From Cymodocea nodosa (lineage: Eukaryota; Streptophyta; Magnoliopsida; Alismatales; Cymodoceaceae), in contig CM072341.1 in NCBI GenBank assembly GCA_036874045.1, positions 10,428,501-10,492,500 on the forward strand: a DNA stretch of 64,000 nucleotides, in the 5' to 3' direction. A program made the translations under genes and the position numbers. The notes beneath the pieces are model-generated. The model saw only the letters and a list, made by a program, of their open reading frames with translations. It had not been told where the DNA came from and did not search any database. The number at the start of each line of letters is the position of its first letter. Within the stretch, counting starts at the first letter, position 1. Positions 55,396 through 64,000 of this stretch are shown in pieces.

Positions 55396-56235
55396 TTAAA
55401 GATCTTGTAATGAACATATGCCTAGATTTCTTCTAATATGATTAAAAGTTGATTCATTTAAAGGTTTGGTGAAAATGTCTACAAGTTGATTTTCTATTGG
55501 CACAAACTTGAGTGAGATGTTCCCTTTTTCCACATGATCTCTTAGAAAATGATGTCTTATCTCAATATGCTTGGCTCTGGAATGAAGTATTGTATTCTTA
55601 GATAAACTGATTGCATTGCTGTTATCACAAAATATGATTGTATTCTGAATTTTCAGTCTGTAATCTACTAAGGTTTGTTGCATCCAAAGAATTTAAGCAC
55701 AACACAGACTTGTTGCAATATATTCGGCTTCAATAGTAGATAATGCAACACAATTTTGTTTTCTACTGAACCAAGAGATTAATGAATTTCCAAGTAGTTG
55801 GCATGTGCCACTAATGCTTTTTCTGTCAGATCTGTTGCCTGCATAATCTGCATCACTATAGCCTGATAACATTAGGTTGCTATCAGTTGAGTAGTATAAT
55901 CCGAAATCTTTAGTACCTTGTAGATATTTGAAAATTCTTTTTACTGATTTCAAATGAGATTCCTTTGGTGATGCTTGAAATCTAGCACACAAGCATACAT
56001 TGAACATGATATCTGGCCTACTTGCTGAAAGATACAGTAGAGATCCAATCATGCCTCTATATTTCTTTTGATCTATTGCAACACTTGAGTCATCAATTTC
56101 TACTTTTGTACTTGAACTCATTGGAGTATTTGCAGATTTAATGTTTTCATAGCCAAATTTCTTTAACATCTCTTTACAGTATTTCTCTTGGTTGATACAG
56201 ATACTCATTGGAGTTAGTTGTTTCTTTGTTTTAAT
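55396..56235 (-). pseudogene. pol: SIRE-B reverse transcriptase end and RNase H
   Basis: Open parts 56208-55693 and 55683-55396: INQEKYCKEMLKKFGYEN, GSLLYLSASRPDIMF, GYSDADYAGNRSDRKS, LSTIEAEYIATSLCCA, CDNSNAISLSKN, HIEIRHHFLRDHVEK, ending GICSLQDL. A single stop (TAA) separates the two parts in one frame. The polymerase active site is not included; the sequence breaks off near 56235 at the SIRE-C LTR. Confidence 0.88.
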
Positions 56236-57634
56236 ATATTTTCGGTTACTTTCTTCTAAAGGACATGTGTCAATCTCTCATCACTTGACTTAAGTGACTT
56301 TTCGGAAGGTTACAATGTAACTATCCGAAAACTCTTAAGAATCGGGGAGTTATCTTCAATAAGTATCTGAAAACTGTTTTAAGCTTCAGATGGTTGACTT
56401 TTCTTTTATTTTCTGACTTAAGTGACTTTTCGGAAGGTTACCTGTGTAACTATCCGAAATGACTTAAGGATCGGAGAGTTATCTTTCTAAGTATTTGAAA
56501 CATGTTCACTCTATTGGATAGTTTATTTTTTAACGCGATTTTGAAAGGACACGTGTTTCATTTTTAATGCATGACTTAAGTGGTCTTTCGGTAAGTTAGT
56601 TCCAACTATCTGAAATGATTTTGAGTTTCGACAGGTTATCCGTTTAAGTCTCCGATTTTCTGAAAGCCTCTAAAGATTTCATTTTTACAGAAACTACAAC
56701 TATTATTAATTGACTAATCTTTGTGGTAAGATATATTTTGATTGCAGATCTCAACTTTAATATGATTGAAGGTTGCTGAAAATGAATTCCTACATAAGGC
56801 ATTTGACCATTTCAGAATTCTTTCCACTTATGCAAATCTCAAAGGAAAAATGAAAAGGATTTTTGTAGAAAATAAAAAGTGACACACACAGAATTTTTTT
56901 CCAACACTCAGAGAGGAGAAATTGTCTATTCAATAATTTTGCAAACACCTCAAAGATTCGTCTACAACAAAGTTCAGAAGATCATCAGCTGCAGATCAAT
57001 CAAGAAATCTCTTTAGAGCTTCTATGTCAACTCTTCATAGGAGTTGATCTGGTGTTGTGTGTCATTTTCATTTTGAGTTAGTGACTCTTGGTTTTAAATT
57101 GTCTTCTCGTTTACTTGAAAACCTTAACTCACAAGGGTGTTGTGAGTATACCTTCACAAGGTCGGGGCCTTGGTGAAGAGAGTGAAGGGTGATACTTCAC
57201 TTACTCTAGATTGGGGTCTTGAGTATACAAAGTTGGTGCTTTGTGTGAGGTTTTTGTTTAGCCTTTAAAAACATCTGTAAGGTTGTTGCTTAGCCTACAA
57301 AAGCAATTTGTGTAAGGTTGTTGCTTAGCCTACAAAAGCAATTTGTGTAAGGTTGTTGCTTAGCCTGCAAAAGTAACTTGTTTAAGGTTTGTGCTTAGCC
57401 TTAAAAGCACTTAGTGGAATTCTCAAGGTTGTGGCATTGAGGAGTGGACTACCCAATTTGGGGAACCACTATAAATCTTTTTGTGTTCTTTACTTTCTGC
57501 TCTACTAGTTTTTAATTCTAAAATCAATTAATCAGGGTTCATTAGTGTCAACAGCTTTCGAAATTTTTAAAAGCAAAATAAACTTTATTAGGACACTATT
57601 CACCCCCCCTCTAATGTGTCATTCAATCCTTTCA
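56236..57634 (+). repeat. SIRE-C 5' LTR, partial
   Basis: Ends CAATCCTTTCA before the primer site; ACTATTCACCCCCCCTC (57595 on) is the typical SIRE LTR end. It contains two imperfect hairpins of TTTTCGGAAGGTTACA with TGTAACTATCCGAAAA (56299-56333 and about 56428-56460). Confidence 0.75.
57246..57411 (+). repeat. 35-bp tandem repeat in the SIRE-C LTR
   Basis: The core GGTTGTTGCTTAGCC begins at 57281, 57316 and 57351, with a diverged copy at 57386 and a weaker one near 57249. Period 35, about 4.5 copies. Confidence 0.9.
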
Positions 57635-57648
57635 AGTGGTATCAGAGC
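57635..57648 (+). other. SIRE-C primer-binding site, initiator tRNA-Met
   Basis: AGTGGTATCAGAGC directly after the LTR end TTTCA. Confidence 0.9.
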
Positions 57649-57687
57649 TTGGTTATCTCTGTAATAGATTTAATCAATCTGAGATCA

Positions 57688-58743
57688 ATGGCAGAGGGTC
57701 AGCATGTACATCGACCTCCACTGTTTAATGGAAACAATTATGGCTTTTGGAAAAATAAAATGACTAACTTTTTAAAATCTATAGATGTGAAAGTATGGAG
57801 AGCAGTGGTTCGTGGTATACAGCTTCTAGATGTTCCTGAAGACATGTGGAATGATGAAGATGAGAAGAAAATACAAATGGATGCAAAAGGAATGAATGCA
57901 CTAACTTGTGCAATCACTACTGATATATACAACAAGATTTCTGCTTGTTCTACTGCACATGAAGCTTGGCATGCATTAGAAATTACTTATGAGGGAACAA
58001 ATGAAGTGAAGGATACAAAAATCAGTATCCTACTAAGAAAGTATGAGATGTTCAAAATGAAAGAGAATGAGAGTATTACTGATCTCATATCTCATTTCAT
58101 TGAAATCATAAATGGACTGAAGAATCTCGGGAAAGAATTTCCCATGAAAGAACAAGTTATCAAAGTCTTGAGAAGCCTGAATAAAGACTGGAAAGTTAAG
58201 GCTACCTCCCTACAAGATTCAAAGGATATAAGGACTTTCACTCTTGAAGATCTCACTAGCAATCTATTAGCCTATGAGACTCAATTGAAGGACTGGAAAG
58301 AAGAGGAAGGAGAAACCTCAAGGAAAGTTGAAAAGAAAAAGGAGCTTGTAGTGAAAGCTCAACAACAATCTGAGGAATTTGTTAATGAGTTACCAAAAGA
58401 ATTGGCTTGTATTATCAGAAAATACAGAAAAATCTAGAAGAAAGGAAAAAGTCATGATAAAGGGAAGCAATCTGTTACAAAATGCTTCAATTGCAACAAA
58501 TATGACAAGAAGAAGAAGAAAGCACAATTGCCTATGCTTCAATTGCCAATGCACATATCAAAAGAAGAATGAAAGAAAGAACTTTGACAAGAAGAAATCT
58601 CATGGAAAACAAAAATTTCCTTAGAGAAGATTTAATCAAGGAAAGAAGAAAGCATTCCAAGTTACTTGGGATGATTCTATAGAATCTGAAGTATCTGAAG
58701 ATATCAGTATTGATAGTACACTAACTGAGTTTGAGTCTAAAGA
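57688..58743 (+). pseudogene. gag: SIRE-C Gag, 3' truncated
   Basis: I choose ATG 57688 (MAEGQHVHRPPLF) over an in-frame start inside the LTR. 250 codons are open: FNGNNYGFWKNKMTNFLKS, AHEAWHALEITYEGT, KYEMFKMKENESI, LEDLTSNLLAYETQL. A TAG at about 58435 ends the ORF. Downstream, a degenerate knuckle (CFNCNKYDKK) and the acidic VTWDDSIESEVSED segment are still recognisable in shifted frames. It is cut at 58743 by a SIRE-A LTR. Confidence 0.88.
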
Positions 58744-59099
58744 TGTTGAGTATTTTGTTTTGATGATGTGTGCTAAATGAAAATAATCATATTTGCTCAA
58801 TTACTATTGCTTGTGAAAAGAAATTAAAATAATCAATTAATACAGAAAAAGTTTACTGATATAAATACTTGTCTGTATTGGATCTGAAATTATACTAAGT
58901 TAATAACTAGTCATTTCGTTGCATTAATTTCTCATTAAACTAAACGTTAAGTTAACGTGTGTTTTTATTGAAAAGCATGATATATTTTAAAGTTATATTT
59001 TCTATATCATGTACAGTGCACGTTTAGACAACTCATTAAGTTAGAGTATTATTTGTATAGAGGTCACATGAGAACTAGTTAAGTTAGAGGCTTAAAGGT
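58744..59099 (+). repeat. SIRE-A LTR fragment, 5' part
   Basis: Starts with an intact TGTTGAG terminus and covers the first 356 bases of the LTR, then stops at AGGCTTAAAGGT where a second full LTR starts. The remainder is expected beyond the right end of the window if SIRE-3 inserted into this LTR. Confidence 0.88.
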
Positions 59100-60867
59100 T
59101 GTTGAGTATTTTGTTTTGATGATGTGTGCTGAATGAAAATAATCATATTTGCTCAATTACTATTGCTTGTAAAAAGAAATTAAAATCATCAATTAATACA
59201 GAAAAAGCTTACTAGCATAAATACTTGTCTGTATTGGATCTGAAGTTATTAACTAGTCGTTTCATTGCATTAATTTCTCATTTAGCTAAACGTTAAGTTA
59301 ACGTGTGGTTTTATTGAAAATCAGGATATGTTTTAAAGTTATATCTTCTGTATCATGAACAGTGCACGTTTACACAACTCATTAAGTTAGAGTTTTGTTT
59401 GTATAGAGGTCACGTGAGAACTCATTAAGTTAGAGGCTTAAAGGTTAAAATAGGTCACGCGATAACTCGTTAAGTTAGTGAGTAAAAGAAGAGACGAACT
59501 CGTTAAGTTAGTGTAATACACGTGGTGAAATTATAAGTTACAAATGTTGTATTGTATCACATGAGGTGCACATGTTTAACTCGTTAAGTTAACATAACTA
59601 AACGCGTTGAGTTGCTATATTGAACACTAAGGCAACGTGTTAGGTTAGCGTTATAAACTTAAGTTGTTATTTTTGCACGTGGTAAAATTCTTATTATAAA
59701 AACATTTGTTTATTACCGAATCGGTGAGTTAAAGTTTTTCAGAGACTTACAATCGTAACTATCCAAAAGGTAACTTAAGTCATGTTTTCAAGTCTTGACA
59801 TGTGTCTCACTAGTTTTATGGTATAAAGAGTTTTTCGGTGACTTACAACCATAACTATCCGAAACTTAAACTATTTTCGGTGAGTTATCGTTTAACCTTC
59901 CGAAAGAAAGGTTAAACTGGTTCGTTGAGTTAGCGTAACACCACAGATTTAGTTCGTTGAGTTAGCTACAGTACTTGTCATGTAAAATGGCACATGAGGA
60001 ACTCGTTAAGTTAGAAACATTAAGTTATATTTATATACTTGTGTTACTCATTTAGTTAAACATTAAAGTAACGACTTCTTATTACGCTTGATGAAAGATT
60101 TTGGACGAGAAAGTTTATTTTGTAGGAAATTTTTTAGAGATCCAGGACTGATGATTAAAGAAAATTTGAAATATAAACGTAGGTCAGAACGTATGTGTTT
60201 CGATGAAGGAAAAAGAAAAGACGTAGAGAAGTGGAAAACTAGTAGTGATTAAACGTGAAGGATATGCATGAAATGAAGATACAGTATAAAAGGCATAGAA
60301 TTCTCGGTGACCAAACTATCCCTGCACACCAAAAGAAAAATCTTTTTCAGGGATCAAAAACACCTCCTCGGGGAAAATCTCTCAAGTGGAAGAAAGTTCA
60401 GTGAAGTAGAAAAGGTCAAATTTATGTCGCTGAAGATTTGAAGTATCAAGTGGAAGAAAATTCAGTGAAGTAGAATCAGGTATTATTTATGTCACTGAAG
60501 ATTTAAAGTATCAGAAGAAAGCAAATTCGATGAAGCAGAGAAAGACAAGATATTCGTCACTGAAAAATTACTAAAGAAGAAAAAGAAGAAAGATCTCAAA
60601 CAGGGAGAAATGTTTTAAATTCCGCAAATTAGTTTTCTCTGTTTGTAGTTACGAAATTGTTTAGATGATACATGGTATCGAGATATAATTGCATCTACAA
60701 TTTCTAAGGAGAATTGAATTGTATATTGTAATTGAAACCTTGAACAAAAATGATTTTACGAAAATAATGTCTCGAGTTGTTTTTGTGTTTTAAAGTTTCA
60801 ATTCTATTTCAGAAAATATTAAAAATACATAATTCACCCCCCTCTTGTGTAGCCATACGATCCTACA
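59100..60867 (+). repeat. SIRE-3 5' LTR
   Basis: TGTTGAG...CCTACA, 1768 bases. It is about 200 bases longer than the other SIRE-A LTRs because of an extra block at about 59717-59916. Also near 60370-60500 the AAGATTTGAAGTATCA unit has an additional copy. Confidence 0.9.
59717..59916 (+). repeat. Extra block in the SIRE-3 LTR
   Basis: Absent from the solo LTR (junction equivalent near 6306) and from the SIRE-1 LTRs. It is made of words such as TCGGTGAGTTA, AACTATCCGAAA and CCTTCCGAAAG that characterise other families here (SIRE-B, SIRE-C, F-box element). No transposon ends are recognised. Confidence 0.75.
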
Positions 60868-60881
60868 AGTGGTATCAGAGC
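60868..60881 (+). other. SIRE-3 primer-binding site, initiator tRNA-Met
   Basis: AGTGGTATCAGAGC after CCTACA. Confidence 0.92.
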
Positions 60882-61014
60882 TAGGTTAATAATCTTTGTT
60901 TTTAAATAGAAATTAATATTTGAGCATACGGTTAACTTTCTTGATTTAAGGCTCAAGTTGTTTTAAAGTTTTTAGACTATTTAAAATCAAATAGGTTGAA
61001 AAATCTAAGGTAAG

Positions 61015-63157
61015 ATGGCTACTGGAAATGGCAATTTTTTTTTATATGAATGCCAAAATCTTAATCGTCCTCCTCTATTTAATGGAATACGTTTTGAATA
61101 TTGGAAATATAGGATGACTGTTTTTCTTCAAAGTATAGATCATAAGTTGTGGTTCATGATTTCAAAACCATATACTCCGTTAATTACCCCTTATAATACT
61201 TGAACAATTACTGAAAAAGAAAATGAAACTCTGAATGTTAAAGGCTTAAATATTTTATTTTGTGCATTGAGTTATGAACAGTTCAGTAAAGTGTCGGCAT
61301 ATAAATTTGCTTATGAGGTGTGGCATGCATTAGAAGTTTCACATGAAGGTACTTCTCAAGTTAAAGAGACTAAAATAAACATGTTGATTCATAAATATGA
61401 ACTCTTTAAGATGCATGAAGATGAAAGTATTTCTGAGATGTTTTCCAGATTTCTTAATATCATAAACTCTTTAAAATGCTTAGGAAAGAATTTTGAATAG
61501 AAGGATTTGGTGAGGAAAATTCTCAGATCCCTAAGTTCTAAATGGTCTCAGAAAGTAACATCAATTAAGGAATCATGAGATTTAAATGTTTATACTATGA
61601 ATGAACTTATAGGAAACTTAACAGCTTATGAAGTTCAATTAAATGAATCACTGAGTCATAACAAACTAAAAGTGAAGAAAGAAATAGCCTTCAAAATTAA
61701 TTCAGATTTTGATATATCTACTGATTCTGACGAGGATTTGATTTTGCTAACTAGGAAATTAAAGAAAGCATGGAAAGCTAGGAAACAGCAAAGGAACAAA
61801 AATGATAAACCCTCAATGTCAAAATCACAAAATGACAAGAATTCTTCATCTAGAAAGTATGTATGTTACAACTGTAAGAAACCGGGACATCTTTCTCCAG
61901 ACTGTCCTATGAGGAAAAATGAAAAGCAAAGTAGGACAAATCAGAAGAAGACAACTTAGAAAACTCAAAAAAGTTTTACAAGAAAAAGGCTTTGAAGGTT
62001 ACTTGGGATGACACGTCTAAAGAGTTTGAATTTGAGGAATTAGCATCAAAATGTTCACATTCAGAAGGAGAACAAGAGTTAGAAGATGTTGTTCATGTGT
62101 GCTTCATGGTAGATGAGTTTGAGGTAATATCTGATCCTGAAAGTCATTCATATTTCAACTTTGATGAATTATTATGTGCTTATCATGCATTAGTACAAAA
62201 ACTTAAAGAATGTAAACTAGAAAATAAGAATATTAGAAAATCTTCATCCATTATGGAAGAAGAAAATTGTTTCCTGTCTACTACTTTAGAAAAGTTTAAA
62301 TGTGACAATGACAATCATGCTAGAGATTTGCAAAAATTTAGATTTAATGAATGTATCTTGCATGAACAAATACAAAATATAAATGCTGAAAAATTAAAGA
62401 TAGAATCTGAAAATGAAATGTTGAGAAACAATATAAATAAACTTGAATTAGAGATAGATAAATTAAAATTGAGAGAGCTTGATTTAAATTCTACCATTGA
62501 GAAATGGAATTTAAGTCAAACTAAGTTGGACAAACTAACTAGTACCCTTACGGTGTCTTATAAATTTGGGTTAGGATTTGATTATCCTGAATCTCAAGCC
62601 AATAAAGGATTTATTAGTTGTAGTTCAAGTAAATCTAAGACTAAAATTCCTTTTATTATGAAACAAGGTAATAAATATGTAGAAGTAGGTACTTCAAGGG
62701 ATGAATCATGCAGTAATAATATAAATCAATGTGATTTGTCAAATTGTACTTCTAACATGACTATAAATGTTTCTAAAAATCTTGTTTCTTGTTCTAGAAA
62801 TTCAGTTTCTAATGTTTCTAAAATTTCAAACAATTATAGTAAACTGAAAATTCAGAAACTTGAGCATGTAATTCAATACACTGGTATTAGACCAATTACT
62901 CATTCTGGATGTGATAAATCTGAAAATTTGTGTGCAGAAAAAGATTTTGTATGTACTGAAAATTTAAATACAAGTACAAAATCTTGGTATGAACTTACTG
63001 AAATGTATGAGCATGACCAAAATAAATTGAAATCTGATAAAAATCAGTTTGGTCTTGGTTATACTACATCTGAAAATAAAAAGAATGATTATTAGAGCAA
63101 TAATGCTATATGTGAGTATGAAGCTAATGATAAATCAATAGTACTTCCAACTAATAA
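61015..63157 (+). pseudogene. gag: SIRE-3 Gag, broken
   Basis: ATG at 61015 (MATGNGNFFLYECQN). The copia Gag domain runs to about 61500, the knuckle CYNCKKPGHLSPDC is near 61870-61910, then the long coiled-coil (ENCFLSTTLEKFKC) and Ser/Asn-rich tail at 61992-63095. Stops: TGA at 61201, TAG at 61498, TGA near 61577, TAG near 61957; a frameshift lies just after. It retains CAG where SIRE-1 has its single TAG. Confidence 0.9.
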
Positions 63158-63472
63158 GTAATTGATTCAAAAGTACTTCCTTTAATACTTCAAACTTTAG
63201 AAGATTTTGGATTATCTTATGATACAACTGAGATTTATTGTGACAGTAGTTCTGCAATAAATCTTTCCAAAAATCCTGTATTACATTCTAGAGCAAAGCA
63301 TATAAAGGTTAGACATCATTTTCTAAGAGATAACGTAATTAAAGGAAAAATTTAATTAGAATTTGTGTCTTGTAAAAATCAATTAGTTGATATATTTACA
63401 AAACCTCTAGACGAAAATACATTCTGCAACATTAGATTAAATTTAGGTATTTGTAGGCTATGTGATGTGTAA
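63158..63472 (+). pseudogene. pol: SIRE-3 RNase H tail fused after Gag by deletion
   Basis: From about 63188 the frame reads LQTLEDFGLSYDTTEIYCDS, then INLSKNPVLHSRAKHIKVRH and LVDIFTKPLDENTF, ending at TAA 63470-63472. It matches the last 95 residues of SIRE-1 pol and retains the A whose loss shifts SIRE-1 at 35930. A stop (TAA) interrupts it near 63352. About 3.4 kb of gag-pol coding sequence is missing at the junction. Confidence 0.88.
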
Positions 63473-64000
63473 AATGCTTAAACTCCACATAAAAAGATAA
63501 ATTTTATTGATGATGTTGTTCACCTCATAGATATAATATACTTATCATAAAAATCTAAAGTAATATCTAAATTGCTACTTAAGATACTATGTATTTATTG
63601 TAAAATCATAGTAGTATCTTATTGATTTTAAGTAGTTTATCAATTTTAATGGTTTTTACGATTTTAAGTGGAAGTGTAAATGGAAAACATTAAATACTTC
63701 TGACATTCTGAAATTTTGATTAAATGTTTTCTTTGAATCAAGGAAAATGCATATGATCATGCATAAATTTGACTTAATTGATTAAACTTGTAGAATAAGT
63801 TATATGTAACTCATCTTAAATTGTTAATCAAAAGTATAAGCTTATTGAAACTGATTCAAATTCTCAGTATAATCATAGAAGTAAAAAATTGTATGAGATT
63901 TGTGTTTTATTACATCTGTATTAATGGAATACATATATACTGTGCTTAAAATGAAAAGTGCTTACAAAGTGAAATTCTTTGAGAGTTTATTGATCAGTTT
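63473..64000 (+). repeat. SIRE-3 3' non-coding module, cut by window end
   Basis: Collinear with 35760-35230 (minus strand) of SIRE-1 and related to 5300-5678 plus 7233-7310 of the F-box element. Whether an envelope-like ORF follows cannot be seen. Confidence 0.85.

Larger units (their letters stand above)
53540..56235 (-). mobile_element. SIRE-B, truncated SIRE-like copia element
   Basis: Minus strand: 3' LTR 53540-54991, polypurine tract, about 400 non-coding bases, RNase H and the end of RT, then truncation at about 56235. It is a different family from SIRE-A (LTR termini TGTTAGAACTCGAG and TTAACA) and has no envelope-like ORF between RNase H and LTR. Confidence 0.85.
56236..58743 (+). 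mobile_element. SIRE-C, truncated SIRE-like copia element
   Basis: Plus strand: partial 5' LTR, initiator-Met primer site and Gag, ending at 58743 where a SIRE-A LTR begins. Its left edge abuts SIRE-B without a recognisable TG end, so the LTR is probably 5'-truncated. Confidence 0.78.
59100..64000 (+). mobile_element. SIRE-3, internally deleted SIRE-A element, runs off the window
   Basis: Full 5' LTR, primer site, Gag, then a direct junction from the Gag C-terminus to the RNase H end with no protease, integrase or polymerase, then the 3' non-coding module. Such a copy would need proteins from a full SIRE element to move. Its 3' end is outside the window. Confidence 0.88.

Noticed and set aside
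1-64000. CRISPR array, rRNA, tRNA, organellar or bacterial genes
   Set aside because: Repeats are LTRs and short tandem words without regular spacers; the only tRNA-related sequences are primer-binding sites.

Overview
This window looks like a gene-poor, AT-rich stretch of an angiosperm nuclear genome. The plant diagnosis rests on the retrotransposon families present: Ty1/copia elements primed by initiator tRNA-Met (Tork/Tnt1-like and SIRE/Maximus-like), an Athila/Tat-like Ty3 element primed by tRNA-Asp, and a captured plant F-box/FBA gene. I cannot name the species. I see no host gene in its own setting, no rRNA or tRNA gene, no CRISPR array and no bacterial or organellar sequence. Essentially all of the window is nested LTR retrotransposons in several states of decay.

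Layout. The oldest layer is a non-autonomous LTR element, here called the F-box element. It recurs in tandem: 3' end of an upstream unit (1-283), LTR1 (284 to about 2176), unit A with a gag remnant and an F-box gene (about 2177-8026), LTR2 (8027-8708, 22653-22867 and 44758 to about 45165), unit B with a second F-box copy (about 45166-48398), and LTR3 (48399-49199, cut by the next insertion). LTR2 was split by an Athila-like Ty3 element (8709-22652, minus strand, perfect 5-bp target duplication CAGTT). It was split again by SIRE-2 (22868-44757, minus strand, truncated). SIRE-2 hosts Tork-1 (25365-42918, plus strand), and Tork-1 hosts SIRE-1 (about 29805-42300, minus strand). Unit A also carries a SIRE solo LTR (5679-7232). 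LTR3 is broken by Tork-2 (49200-53539), and Tork-2 is broken by SIRE-B (53540 to about 56235, minus strand). Then follow SIRE-C (about 56236-58743, plus strand), a SIRE-A LTR fragment (58744-59099), and SIRE-3 (59100 to the window end, plus strand), an internally deleted copy.

Most interesting content. (1) The F-box element: a plant F-box plus FBA-type gene of about 377 codons sits in two units of a tandem LTR array, downstream of a gag remnant and with no pol. (2) The Athila-like element has an uninterrupted Gag gene downstream of integrase, and its pol begins with a separate CCHC-knuckle segment where Gag should be. (3) The Ty3-like F-box element and the Ty1 SIRE elements share a 3' internal module of about 1.1 kb. 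(4) The same short sequence words (TCGGATAGTTA / TAACTATCCGA, CTCGTTAAGTTAG, CACGTG) recur in the LTRs and leaders of unrelated families. Coding regions are mostly broken by single-base nonsense changes, the usual look of old methylated elements. Coordinates of LTR edges without a TG/CA end or target duplication are approximate.
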